The position numbers and the translations under genes are program-made. A DNA stretch of 64,000 bases from Fimbriimonadaceae bacterium. Lineage in GTDB: Bacteria; Armatimonadota; Fimbriimonadia; Fimbriimonadales; Fimbriimonadaceae. Of this stretch, positions 16,860 to 23,399 are shown in pieces (the first letter of the stretch is position 1; each line of letters begins with the position of its first letter). The notes beneath the pieces were generated by a model that saw only the letters and a program-made list of their open reading frames with translations, was not told the DNA's origin and did not search any database. The DNA is taken from contig JAMLGR010000004.1 in assembly GCA_023957775.1 (NCBI GenBank), positions 124,001 through 188,000 on the forward strand. Direction: 5' to 3'.

Positions 16860-19544
16860 TCAGCCTCCGCCGAACACCCTTTCGCTCGAAGCGAGCCGCT
16901 TCATGTACTGGTCGCGGAACCGGGTGAACCGGCTCTCCATCGGCGCAGGGCGCCCCTTCACGAACACATGGTGCACGGTCGTGGTCAGCTCGAACGGATC
17001 CCCGTCGGTGACGATCAGATTCGCGAGCTTGCCGGTCTGCAGGCTGCCGATCTGCTTGTCCACCCCGAGGATTTCGGCGGTGGACAGCGTGAGCGCGCGC
17101 ACGGCGTCCTCGACGGACAGCCCGTAGGCGCAACTCTGCGCCACGCGGAACGGCAGGTTCATCGCGTCGGCGTTGTCCTCGCTCATGAACGCGAACTTCA
17201 CGCCTCCGCGCTTGAGGAGTGCGGGAAGCGCGTAGGGCGTGTCGTACGGCTCCCAGTCGGCGGTCGGCGCGTTGGCGAAACCCGAGGATTTGCCGGCGGG
17301 CTCGATCAGCACGGGAACGTTCGAGGACGAGAGGAGCTTGGTCTCCTTCCACGCATCCTGCGCGCCCAGGAGGATCGGCTTCAATCCATGTTGTTTCGCG
17401 AATGCCACGGCGGCGCGGATCTGCGCGGCGCTGCGGACGCGCATGACCACGGGCCGCTCGCCTCGAACATAGGGGATCATCGCGTCCAGTTGGAGGTCCA
17501 CGGGCACGTCTTTCCCGTCGGCGCGCGCCTTCGCGTACGCGGCGGCCTTGTCGAAGAACTCGTTGATCGGCCGCATCTGTGCGTCGGTCGGAGCACCCCC
17601 GCCGCCGCCGCGCCGCCGCTGAAGCAGCCCGCCCGTTTCAAGATCGTGGGCGTGGAGGAGGTGCCCGTCGGACCATCCGCCCGAGATGAGGTCGTTGAAG
17701 CCCGCGTCCGCGCAGTCTGCTTCGGCGGGCCTCCCGAATCCTCCGCCTCCCGGTAGGTTCACCCAAAGCGGTCCCGGATTCTGAAGGCCCATGCTCTCGG
17801 CCGTCCACCCGAAGGTGTGGATGACCGCGCCCCGGCCCGAGACCACCCCGCCCGAGGGGTGGGTCATCACGTTCGTGATGCCGTTGAAGCGGGCGGTTTC
17901 AAAGTGCGCGCTCTGGACCTGGACGCCGGTGAGCGCCTTCAGGTCCGGCTGATAGGAGCCGGCCTCCGAGGGGCTCCCCATCACGTCGATGCCGCCGATC
18001 TCGGACAGCCCCATCGTGTTGCTCCCGTCGATGAAACCCGGGTACACGTGAAGGCCCGTCCCGTCGATGCGCGCCGCCGAGCTGGGAACCGCGACGTCTT
18101 TGCCGATGGCCGTGATGGTGCCGTTGACGAACACGATCGTTCCACCCTCGATCACCGGGCCCGACACGGGGTGAAGGGTCGCTCCAATCACCGCGTAGGC
18201 GGCCGAGGCCGGAAGCGTCTGGGGAGCGCGGCGCGGGTGCGAATCGAGGACGTTCTTGGTCGTCGACGCCTTGTCCACCCCGAAGGCGTCGCGGCGCTGG
18301 AAGTACACTTCGCCCTCGATCAACGTCATCGCGCAGCGCGAATAGACGCTGAGCGGGTGGCCGTCCCAGATCGCGATGTCGGCGTCCTTTCCCACTTCCA
18401 AGGTGCCGGTGCGCTTGTCCACGCCGATCTGTTTCGCGGGGTTGATCGTGATGAATTCGAGGCACTGCTGCTCGGTCATGCCCCCGAACCGCATGGGTTT
18501 GGCCGCGTCGACGTTCAGTGCGACCGTGCCGCCCAGGGAGTCGGTGTTGATGGACATCAACACCCCCGCCCGAGTGCAGATCGCGGTGTTGTAGGGAATG
18601 TTGTCGTACGCCTCGAGTTTGTAGGCCCAGCTGTCGGCGAACACCGACGCGCCCACGCCGGCTTTCGCGAGTTCCGGCGCGATCTTGTACGCCTCGAGCG
18701 CGTGCTGGAGATTCAGCTTGAACCCGTACTCCTGGCTGAGCCGCACCATCATCAGCATTTCGTCGGCCCGATAGCTGTGGCACTGCACCCAGATGCGCTT
18801 GCGCAAGATGTCGGCGAGCGTCTCCAGCCGGAGGTCCTTGCGGGGACGGGGACCTTCGAGCGTTCGGCCATAGGCGTCCCACTCGGCCATGTATTTGCGG
18901 GCCTCCTCGAACGCGCGCCGATACACGGACTCCACGCCCATGCGCGTGCGCGGGTAGCGCGTCGAGTCCGCCGAGCTCATCCGGGTCACGTTTTCACCCA
19001 GGGCGAACTTGATCATCCTCGGCGCGTCGGGAACGGGCAACTCCTGCGGAGGGCGTCCGTACTTGAACTTCATGACCATGCTTTGGCCGCCGATCGCGTT
19101 GGCGCTTCCGTGCAGGACCATGCCGGTGGTTTCGCCGCTGGCCACGGCCTGCCATACGTTCTTGGCGAAGGGGTTGATGACGTCGCCGATCCGGACTTCC
19201 GCGGTGATGCTGTCGGTGCCTTCGTTGGTGCCGTCCGAGCCACGGTGGGCGTGGGCATCGACCAGACCGGGCGTGACGACTTTGCCGCGGGCGTCGATCA
19301 CTTGGACGCCTGCGGGAGCTGCAAGGTGGGGGCCGATCGCGGCGATCTTGCCGCCCCGCACCAGGATGTCGCCTTGCTCGAGAACGGGCCCGGCCACCGG
19401 TAGGATCCGCCCGCCCCGGATCAGCACGTCGCCGTGCGTTTCGATGGTGGGCTTGCGCTGCGACTCCAGCTCGTAGGGGAACTCCTGGGCGCCCGCGAGG
19501 GTCGCCAGGAGGAGTGCGGTGCCGAACATCCAGCGCCGCTTCAC
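16860..19544 (-). CDS. Exported double amidohydrolase-like protein
   Basis: 894 residues starting at a GTG that overlaps the upstream gene's stop (GTGA), with a signal peptide (MFGTALLLATLAGAQ). Two imidazolonepropionase-like units are joined. The first (about 35-460) has the metal-binding VDAHAHRG and ends in the usual composite-domain tail NPAKQIGVDKRTGTLEVGKD. The second (about 480-880) reads YPGFIDGSNTMGL where the HxH motif should be, so its metal site is degenerate, but it keeps the tail EILGVDKQIGSLQTGKLANL. The upstream gene encodes a similar degenerate unit. Substrate unknown; probably a periplasmic or surface hydrolase. The open frame continues to 21017 without a stop, but that upstream stretch is the other gene read in the wrong frame. 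Confidence 0.82.
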   Translation of the reverse strand: MKRRWMFGTALLLATLAGAQEFPYELESQRKPTIETHGDVLIRGGRILPVAGPVLEQGDILVRGGKIAAIGPHLAAPAGVQVIDARGKVVTPGLVDAHAHRGSDGTNEGTDSITAEVRIGDVINPFAKNVWQAVASGETTGMVLHGSANAIGGQSMVMKFKYGRPPQELPVPDAPRMIKFALGENVTRMSSADSTRYPRTRMGVESVYRRAFEEARKYMAEWDAYGRTLEGPRPRKDLRLETLADILRKRIWVQCHSYRADEMLMMVRLSQEYGFKLNLQHALEAYKIAPELAKAGVGASVFADSWAYKLEAYDNIPYNTAICTRAGVLMSINTDSLGGTVALNVDAAKPMRFGGMTEQQCLEFITINPAKQIGVDKRTGTLEVGKDADIAIWDGHPLSVYSRCAMTLIEGEVYFQRRDAFGVDKASTTKNVLDSHPRRAPQTLPASAAYAVIGATLHPVSGPVIEGGTIVFVNGTITAIGKDVAVPSSAARIDGTGLHVYPGFIDGSNTMGLSEIGGIDVMGSPSEAGSYQPDLKALTGVQVQSAHFETARFNGITNVMTHPSGGVVSGRGAVIHTFGWTAESMGLQNPGPLWVNLPGGGGFGRPAEADCADAGFNDLISGGWSDGHLLHAHDLETGGLLQRRRGGGGGAPTDAQMRPINEFFDKAAAYAKARADGKDVPVDLQLDAMIPYVRGERPVVMRVRSAAQIRAAVAFAKQHGLKPILLGAQDAWKETKLLSSSNVPVLIEPAGKSSGFANAPTADWEPYDTPYALPALLKRGGVKFAFMSEDNADAMNLPFRVAQSCAYGLSVEDAVRALTLSTAEILGVDKQIGSLQTGKLANLIVTDGDPFELTTTVHHVFVKGRPAPMESRFTRFRDQYMKRLASSERVFGGG

Positions 19545-20812
19545 GACTTCACCTCGAACGCGTTCCCGTCGACGACGACGCGCGTGACCTTCGACTTGGG
19601 GTCGGCGAAGTCGCCGTCCATGATCGTCAGGAATGCGGGCTGCCCCACCCGGATGACGCCTGCTCCCACGCCGAGCAACTCGGCCGGGGTCGCAGTCAGG
19701 GCCCGCAGCGCGTCGGCGCGGGGGAGTCCGTGCTCGATGGCCGTTCGGACGTTGGAAAGGAAGTCGCCGAGGGCGTCGCCTTCCGAGGAGAACGCAAGCG
19801 GGACGCCGGCCTCCGCCAGAGCCGCGGCGTTGGCGGCACGCTCGGTCCAGTCGCGCAACTGGTCTTCGCGGACCGCCCTTGGAATCGAGTCGCCCGGCTC
19901 GGTGCCCTTCTCCTCTTCCAACGAGGGCGGGGTGCCGACGTTGAGGTTCACCAGGACGGGAATCCGCTGTTGGGCGAGCATTTTGGCCTGCCGGTACGCT
20001 TCGCGTCCTCCGGCGATCATCGGCTTCATGCCAAATTCGCCGCAGATTCGCACGGCTCTCACGATCTCGAGTTCGGTGTCCGCGGCGAAAACCACGGGCA
20101 TCCGCCCGGTCGCCGCCGGCGCTGCGTTGGCGAGTGCCTCGTCCTTCTCGTCCGTGTCGAGCGTCGCGTAGCGCTGCGCGTCGAAAAGGGTCTGCCGCAT
20201 CAGCGCGATGATGCCGAGCACGTTGCCCGGGTACCCCGCGCCCGAGCCGCCGCGGAAAGACATCTCCAAAGCAAAGTCGGGGTGGGGCAGCTCCTGCGGC
20301 TCCCCAAGCATGGGAGCGATCGCGCAGATGCCGCGCAACGTCCCGCTTCCGGGAGCCAGAAGCGCCGCGGTGAGTCCCTGCTTGTGGAAGTCCCCGGCGC
20401 TGGCCTTCAGGCTGAGGTGGGCCGCCGCCCGGACGTCGGACCGGATGCCCTTGCGGTTCTTCTCCCACATCGTCGCGGGCGCCGTGTCCTTGTCGTCGCG
20501 CGGATCTTGGCTTGGAGCGGCGGGAATGTCCAGGCCCCGGGTGGTGTAGGCGTCGAGAAAGCCGGGGTAGACCGTCTGCCCCTTGAGATCGATCGTCTTC
20601 GCGCCGCCGGGAGCCTGCAGATCCTCTCCGACCGAGACGATCTTGCCGCCTTGGATCACCAGGGTCGCGTTTTCGAGAACGGTCCCATTGCCCAGTTCGA
20701 TGCGGGCACCGACGAGCGCAAGGGGCCTGGCCTCTTGGGCGGATCCGACGCATAACGAACCCGCGAGGAGCAGACTGACGAGGATGGGGCGTGAATTGGA
20801 AGGAAGCAGCAT
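19541..20812 (-). CDS. Exported amidohydrolase-like protein lacking HxH
   Basis: 423 residues. The start at 20812 is chosen because GGTGGAG stands eight bases upstream and a clear signal peptide follows (SRPILVSLLLAGSLCVGSAQE). The sequence follows the amidohydrolase fold: an N-terminal beta-sandwich piece (GGKIVSVGEDLQAPGG), a barrel, and a C-terminal composite tail (TPAELLGVGAGVIRVGQPAFL). At the metal site it has YPGFLDAYTTRGLD in place of DxHxH. It may be inactive or use other ligands. It forms an operon, overlapping by four bases, with the double amidohydrolase, whose second half it resembles. A structural or substrate-binding partner role is a fair inference. Confidence 0.75.
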   Translation of the reverse strand: MLLPSNSRPILVSLLLAGSLCVGSAQEARPLALVGARIELGNGTVLENATLVIQGGKIVSVGEDLQAPGGAKTIDLKGQTVYPGFLDAYTTRGLDIPAAPSQDPRDDKDTAPATMWEKNRKGIRSDVRAAAHLSLKASAGDFHKQGLTAALLAPGSGTLRGICAIAPMLGEPQELPHPDFALEMSFRGGSGAGYPGNVLGIIALMRQTLFDAQRYATLDTDEKDEALANAAPAATGRMPVVFAADTELEIVRAVRICGEFGMKPMIAGGREAYRQAKMLAQQRIPVLVNLNVGTPPSLEEEKGTEPGDSIPRAVREDQLRDWTERAANAAALAEAGVPLAFSSEGDALGDFLSNVRTAIEHGLPRADALRALTATPAELLGVGAGVIRVGQPAFLTIMDGDFADPKSKVTRVVVDGNAFEVKS

Positions 20813-20888
20813 GAAGGAATCTCCACCTGGCAGACGGCCAGAAGCCAGGATGATCCCAGCATTTCGCCGCACCCCGCCCGATTCCTTC

Positions 20889-21014
20889 CGATTCCCGATT
20901 CCCGATTCCCGATTCCCGATTCCCGTCTCCCGTCTCCCGTCTCCCGATTCCCGTCTCCCGTCTCCCGATTCCCGATTCCCGTCTCCCGATTCCCGTCTCC
21001 CGATTCCCGTCTCC
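20889..21014. repeat. Heptanucleotide tract of 18 units in two variants
   Basis: Eighteen contiguous, perfectly phased 7-base units of only two kinds: A = CGATTCC and B = CGTCTCC. The order is AAAAABBBABBAABABAB. The tract lies between two divergent genes and ends nine bases before the likely -10 element of the regulator gene at 21038, so it occupies the -35 region. Changes in copy number could alter promoter strength. Confidence 0.9.
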
Positions 21015-21022
21015 CATCAGAG

Positions 21023-21040
21023 TAGAATGATACAGTTGTG
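21023..21040 (+). promoter_or_regulatory. Probable -10 element and leaderless start of the ArsR-B12 gene
   Basis: TAGAAT at 21023-21028 matches the -10 consensus in five of six positions. The GTG start at 21038 is nine bases after it, which would place the transcript start at or next to the start codon. No ribosome-binding site is visible. The -35 position falls in the heptamer tract. Confidence 0.4.
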
Positions 21041-21979
21041 TTAAGTTCCCCCTCGTTGTTGCAGGAGTTGGCGGACCCGTCGCGCCGCGCCATTCTCGGG
21101 ACGTTGCGCCAGCAGCCGCGCTCCGTGGGCGAAATCGTCGAGCTGACCGGACTCAAGCAGCCCAACGTTTCCAACCACTTGGGGCGGCTCCGGGAGTCGG
21201 GCATCGTGGAGGCCACGCGCGACGGCCGTCGGATGGTGTACCGACTGGCCTCCGGAGTGGTGGACAACGTCCTTTCGGCATCGGTCGTCCCTCGATCCAC
21301 AACGGTGGATTCCGAACGGGTCCGTGCTTGGGCCGATCGTCTCTTTGCCGGCATCGTCGAGGGGGACCATCGAGGGGCGAAGGCCGTGGTGCGGGAGGCC
21401 TTGGAATCAGGGCTCGCCTTGGTGGATCTGTACGTGGACGTGTTTGAAGCAGCCCTTGCCCGCGTGGGGTCCTGGTACGAGCAGGGCCGGCTTTCGGTGG
21501 CGGACGAGCACCTTGCCACCAACATCGTCCAGCGTCTCATGGCTTGGGCGAGTTCGGCCGCCCCCGGGGAGCTTCCCGTCGACAGGAAGGCCGTCATCGG
21601 CTCCGCGGCGGGAAACCAGCACGACGTCGGTCTTCGGATGATCGCGGACGCTTTGAGCCAGCGGGGATGGGACGTGCGCTATCTGGGGGCCGACGTGCCC
21701 ACACCCGACTTCGTCCGGCACGTTCGCCACGAACGCCCGGACGCCGTGCTCGTCGGATGCGGCGTCGAAGCGGCGTCTGCGGAGGCCAAGCGGCTGGTCG
21801 GAGAACTCGACAGCCTGCGGCTGAGCGAGGGTCTGGATTGCGTGATCGGCCTGGGCGGGCGCTACATCAACCTTCATCCAGCATTCGCAAAGGCCAGCGG
21901 AGCCGATTTCTGGGACCAGGACCTCCGCTCGCTGCTCGCACGGTTGGACCGCGTCTCCACCCCCCGCGTGGACCTCTGA
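21038..21979 (+). CDS. ArsR-type HTH fused to cobalamin-binding domain (CarH/LitR-like sensor)
   Basis: 313-residue regulator. Residues 1-75 are an ArsR-type winged helix (LADPSRRAILGTL, then LKQPNVSNHLGRLRESGIV). Residues 95-185 are the helical B12-binding cap with SVADEHLATN. Residues 185-300 are a Rossmann cobalamin domain with GNQHDVG supplying the lower-ligand histidine. In CarH the motif is W-x9-EH; here W precedes the pattern by one extra residue (SWYEQGRLSVADEH), so Tyr may take the Trp place. CarH and LitR use a MerR-type HTH; an ArsR fusion is uncommon. By analogy it would repress in the dark with adenosylcobalamin and release DNA in light, but methyl- or hydroxocobalamin sensing is possible. 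The downstream FAS1 promoter, with twin palindromes, is the obvious target. Confidence 0.85.
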   Translation: MLSSPSLLQELADPSRRAILGTLRQQPRSVGEIVELTGLKQPNVSNHLGRLRESGIVEATRDGRRMVYRLASGVVDNVLSASVVPRSTTVDSERVRAWADRLFAGIVEGDHRGAKAVVREALESGLALVDLYVDVFEAALARVGSWYEQGRLSVADEHLATNIVQRLMAWASSAAPGELPVDRKAVIGSAAGNQHDVGLRMIADALSQRGWDVRYLGADVPTPDFVRHVRHERPDAVLVGCGVEAASAEAKRLVGELDSLRLSEGLDCVIGLGGRYINLHPAFAKASGADFWDQDLRSLLARLDRVSTPRVDL

Positions 21980-22013
21980 CCCCCACCCTTTTGAAAATAG
22001 TGAAGCCAAGGGG

Positions 22014-22052
22014 TTGACAACGAGTGATATATCAGTGAATAATGATATATCA
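22014..22052 (+). promoter_or_regulatory. FAS1 gene promoter with two identical palindromic operators
   Basis: TTGACA at 22014-22019 and AATAAT at 22038-22043 are separated by 18 bases, a good sigma-70-type promoter. Two copies of the perfect palindrome TGATATATCA lie at 22025-22034 (in the spacer) and 22043-22052 (touching the -10), 18 bases centre to centre and so on nearly the same DNA face. A protein bound there would block polymerase. The ArsR-B12 regulator encoded just upstream is the natural candidate. Confidence 0.7.
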
Positions 22053-22074
22053 CCTGAGGAGGTTGACAACTGAA

Positions 22075-22566
22075 ATGAAGATCCGATTTGGAAAGATGAA
22101 TGCCATGGTCCTGGCCGGTGCGATGCTCGCGGGACTGGTCACCGCGGCCGGCCCGAGCAAGGACATCGTGGATACGGCCGTCGGTGCGAAGGACTTCACC
22201 ACGCTGGTGAGCCTCGTCAAGGAAGCCGGCCTCGTCGACACCCTGAAGAGCAAGGGCCCGTTCACAGTCTTCGCCCCCAGCGACAAGGCGTTTGCCAAGC
22301 TCCCCAAGGCCACCGTGCAGAAGCTCATGAAAGATAAGGAGCTTCTCAAGCAGGTCGTGCTCTACCACGTGGTCGCAGGCGAAGTGACGGCGGCCCAGGT
22401 CGTGAAGCTCTCCAAGGCGACGACCGCGGGCAAGGAGGACGTGATGATCAAGGTCGTCGACGGCAAGGTCATGGTCAACAACGCGACGGTGACGGCCACT
22501 GACATCATGGCGAGCAACGGCGTGATCCACGTGATCGACACGGTGCTCATCCCACCGACGAAATAA
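22075..22566 (+). CDS. Exported FAS1 (fasciclin) domain protein
   Basis: 163 residues: a signal peptide (NAMVLAGAMLAGLVTAAG) and a single FAS1 domain with the two hallmark segments, GPFTVFAPSDKAFAKLP near residue 63 and the H2-like YHVVAGEVTAAQVV, ending GVIHVIDTVLIPP. FAS1 proteins are secreted or surface adhesion modules, and some bind pigments or small ligands. The ATG at 22075 is chosen over an in-frame ATG at 22042, which lies inside the operator. An AGGAGG site at 22056-22061 is 13 bases upstream, slightly long. The gene is monocistronic, under a promoter with twin palindromes, and is probably controlled by the B12-binding regulator upstream. Confidence 0.88.
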   Translation: MKIRFGKMNAMVLAGAMLAGLVTAAGPSKDIVDTAVGAKDFTTLVSLVKEAGLVDTLKSKGPFTVFAPSDKAFAKLPKATVQKLMKDKELLKQVVLYHVVAGEVTAAQVVKLSKATTAGKEDVMIKVVDGKVMVNNATVTATDIMASNGVIHVIDTVLIPPTK

Positions 22567-22609
22567 CCCCCCCCACTAGGAGGTCTGCCGGTGCTCAAGG
22601 AGTGAGCCC

Positions 22610-22692
22610 GGCTCCTCCGCTGCGGACGCGAGTCCGTTGCGGGGGAAGGAGAGCTCCCCCACTGGTCGCATCGGTTGCGACCTACTACCCTC
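22610..22692. repeat. Cluster of short hairpins, possible dispersed repeat
   Basis: Between the FAS1 gene and its terminator are two further GC palindromes, one around gcggacgcgagtccg and one around ggtcgcatcggttgcgacc, separated by a purine-rich stretch (gggggaaggagagctccccc). No open frame fits. It looks like an intergenic repeat or a structured 3' UTR; no second copy occurs in this window. Confidence 0.35.
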
Positions 22693-23149
22693 CGCCCTTC
22701 CCGTCTGTGGGAGGGGCTTTTTGTTCATGGCGGGCGTCTCCGTCGCCGCCGGGTTCGCCTCCGCCATCGCCTGGCGCAATGTCGGGCACGGTCGTTCCGA
22801 TGTCGTCGGGAGGGGGCGGTGCACCCTGGTCCTGCGCGGGTTCCGCGGCGGGGGGTTCGCTGTCGGGCTGCTCGCTGGGAGGCGGCTCCTCCGAGGGCGT
22901 CGTCCTTTGCACGGGCGCGGAGCGGGTGCGGGTGCGCGTTCGCTTGGGCGCTGGCGCGACGCTGACGTCCACGTCGGGTTCGCCGGAGAAGCGCCGCGGC
23001 TCCTCCAGCGCTTTGGCGGACGCCTTGACCTCTTCGGCCGCCGCCCGGCCTTCGAGCAACGGGCCCAGCACGAAGAAGCCGATCGCCGCAAGGACGATGG
23101 GTACCGCGAACCACTTCACGGCAAAAACGATGGATGCACGCTTCGCCAT
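22685..23149 (-). CDS. Small single-span protein with proline/acid-rich tail
   Basis: About 154 residues. A short basic N-terminus (MAKRAS) precedes one transmembrane helix (WFAVPIVLAAIGFFVLGPLL). The rest is low-complexity: Thr/Arg-rich (KRTRTRTRS), then Pro/Glu/Ala/Gly-rich to the C-terminus. An ATG at 23158 is an alternative start three codons upstream. No domain was recognised. The arrangement suggests an anchored protein with a flexible periplasmic extension. It has no obvious partner, as both neighbours are convergent or divergent. The compositional bias makes the call somewhat uncertain, but the helix-plus-start structure is convincing. Confidence 0.5.
   Translation of the reverse strand: MAKRASIVFAVKWFAVPIVLAAIGFFVLGPLLEGRAAAEEVKASAKALEEPRRFSGEPDVDVSVAPAPKRTRTRTRSAPVQRTTPSEEPPPSEQPDSEPPAAEPAQDQGAPPPPDDIGTTVPDIAPGDGGGEPGGDGDARHEQKAPPTDGKGGG
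22694..22722 (+). terminator. Intrinsic terminator downstream of FAS1 gene
   Basis: A nine-base-pair stem GCCCTTCCC / GGGAGGGGC (one G-T pair) with loop GTCTGT is followed directly by TTTTTG. It ends rightward transcription and overlaps the last codons of the convergent gene at 22685. Confidence 0.75.
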
Positions 23150-23190
23150 CGCTCCCATTATGCGCCGGTGCGTGCGAAACGAGAGGGGGG

Positions 23191-23378
23191 ATGTTTCACG
23201 CAGGGAACGCAAAGGGCGCGAAGGGGGGGATGGTTCACGCAGGGAACGCAAAGGGCGCAAAGCGGGGATGGTTCACGCTGAGAACGCAAGGGGCGCGAAG
23301 GGGATGTTTCACGCAGGGGACGCAAAGCTCGCAAAGGGGGATGGTTTGCGCAGGGAACGCAAAGGACGCAAAGAGGGG
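23191..23378. repeat. Five-unit degenerate 36-39 bp tandem repeat (cgcaaag type)
   Basis: Five successive units begin at 23191, 23230, 23268, 23304 and 23341 (spacing 39, 38, 36, 37). Each reads approximately atgttTCACGCAGGGAACGC followed by AAAGGGCGCGAAGGGG. It is the forward-orientation relative of the ccttgcgttccttgcgtg arrays at 41452 and 44690. It fills the gap between the small membrane-protein gene and the DUF5107-like gene; no promoter is obvious within it. Confidence 0.85.
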
Positions 23379-23399
23379 CACTGGGTAGGCTCACGGTCC

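Noticed and set aside
16860-21017. A single 1385-codon minus-strand frame
   Set aside because: The part beyond 19544 is the neighbouring amidohydrolase gene and the heptamer tract in the wrong frame. The GTG at 19544 with signal peptide and GTGA overlap is the real start.
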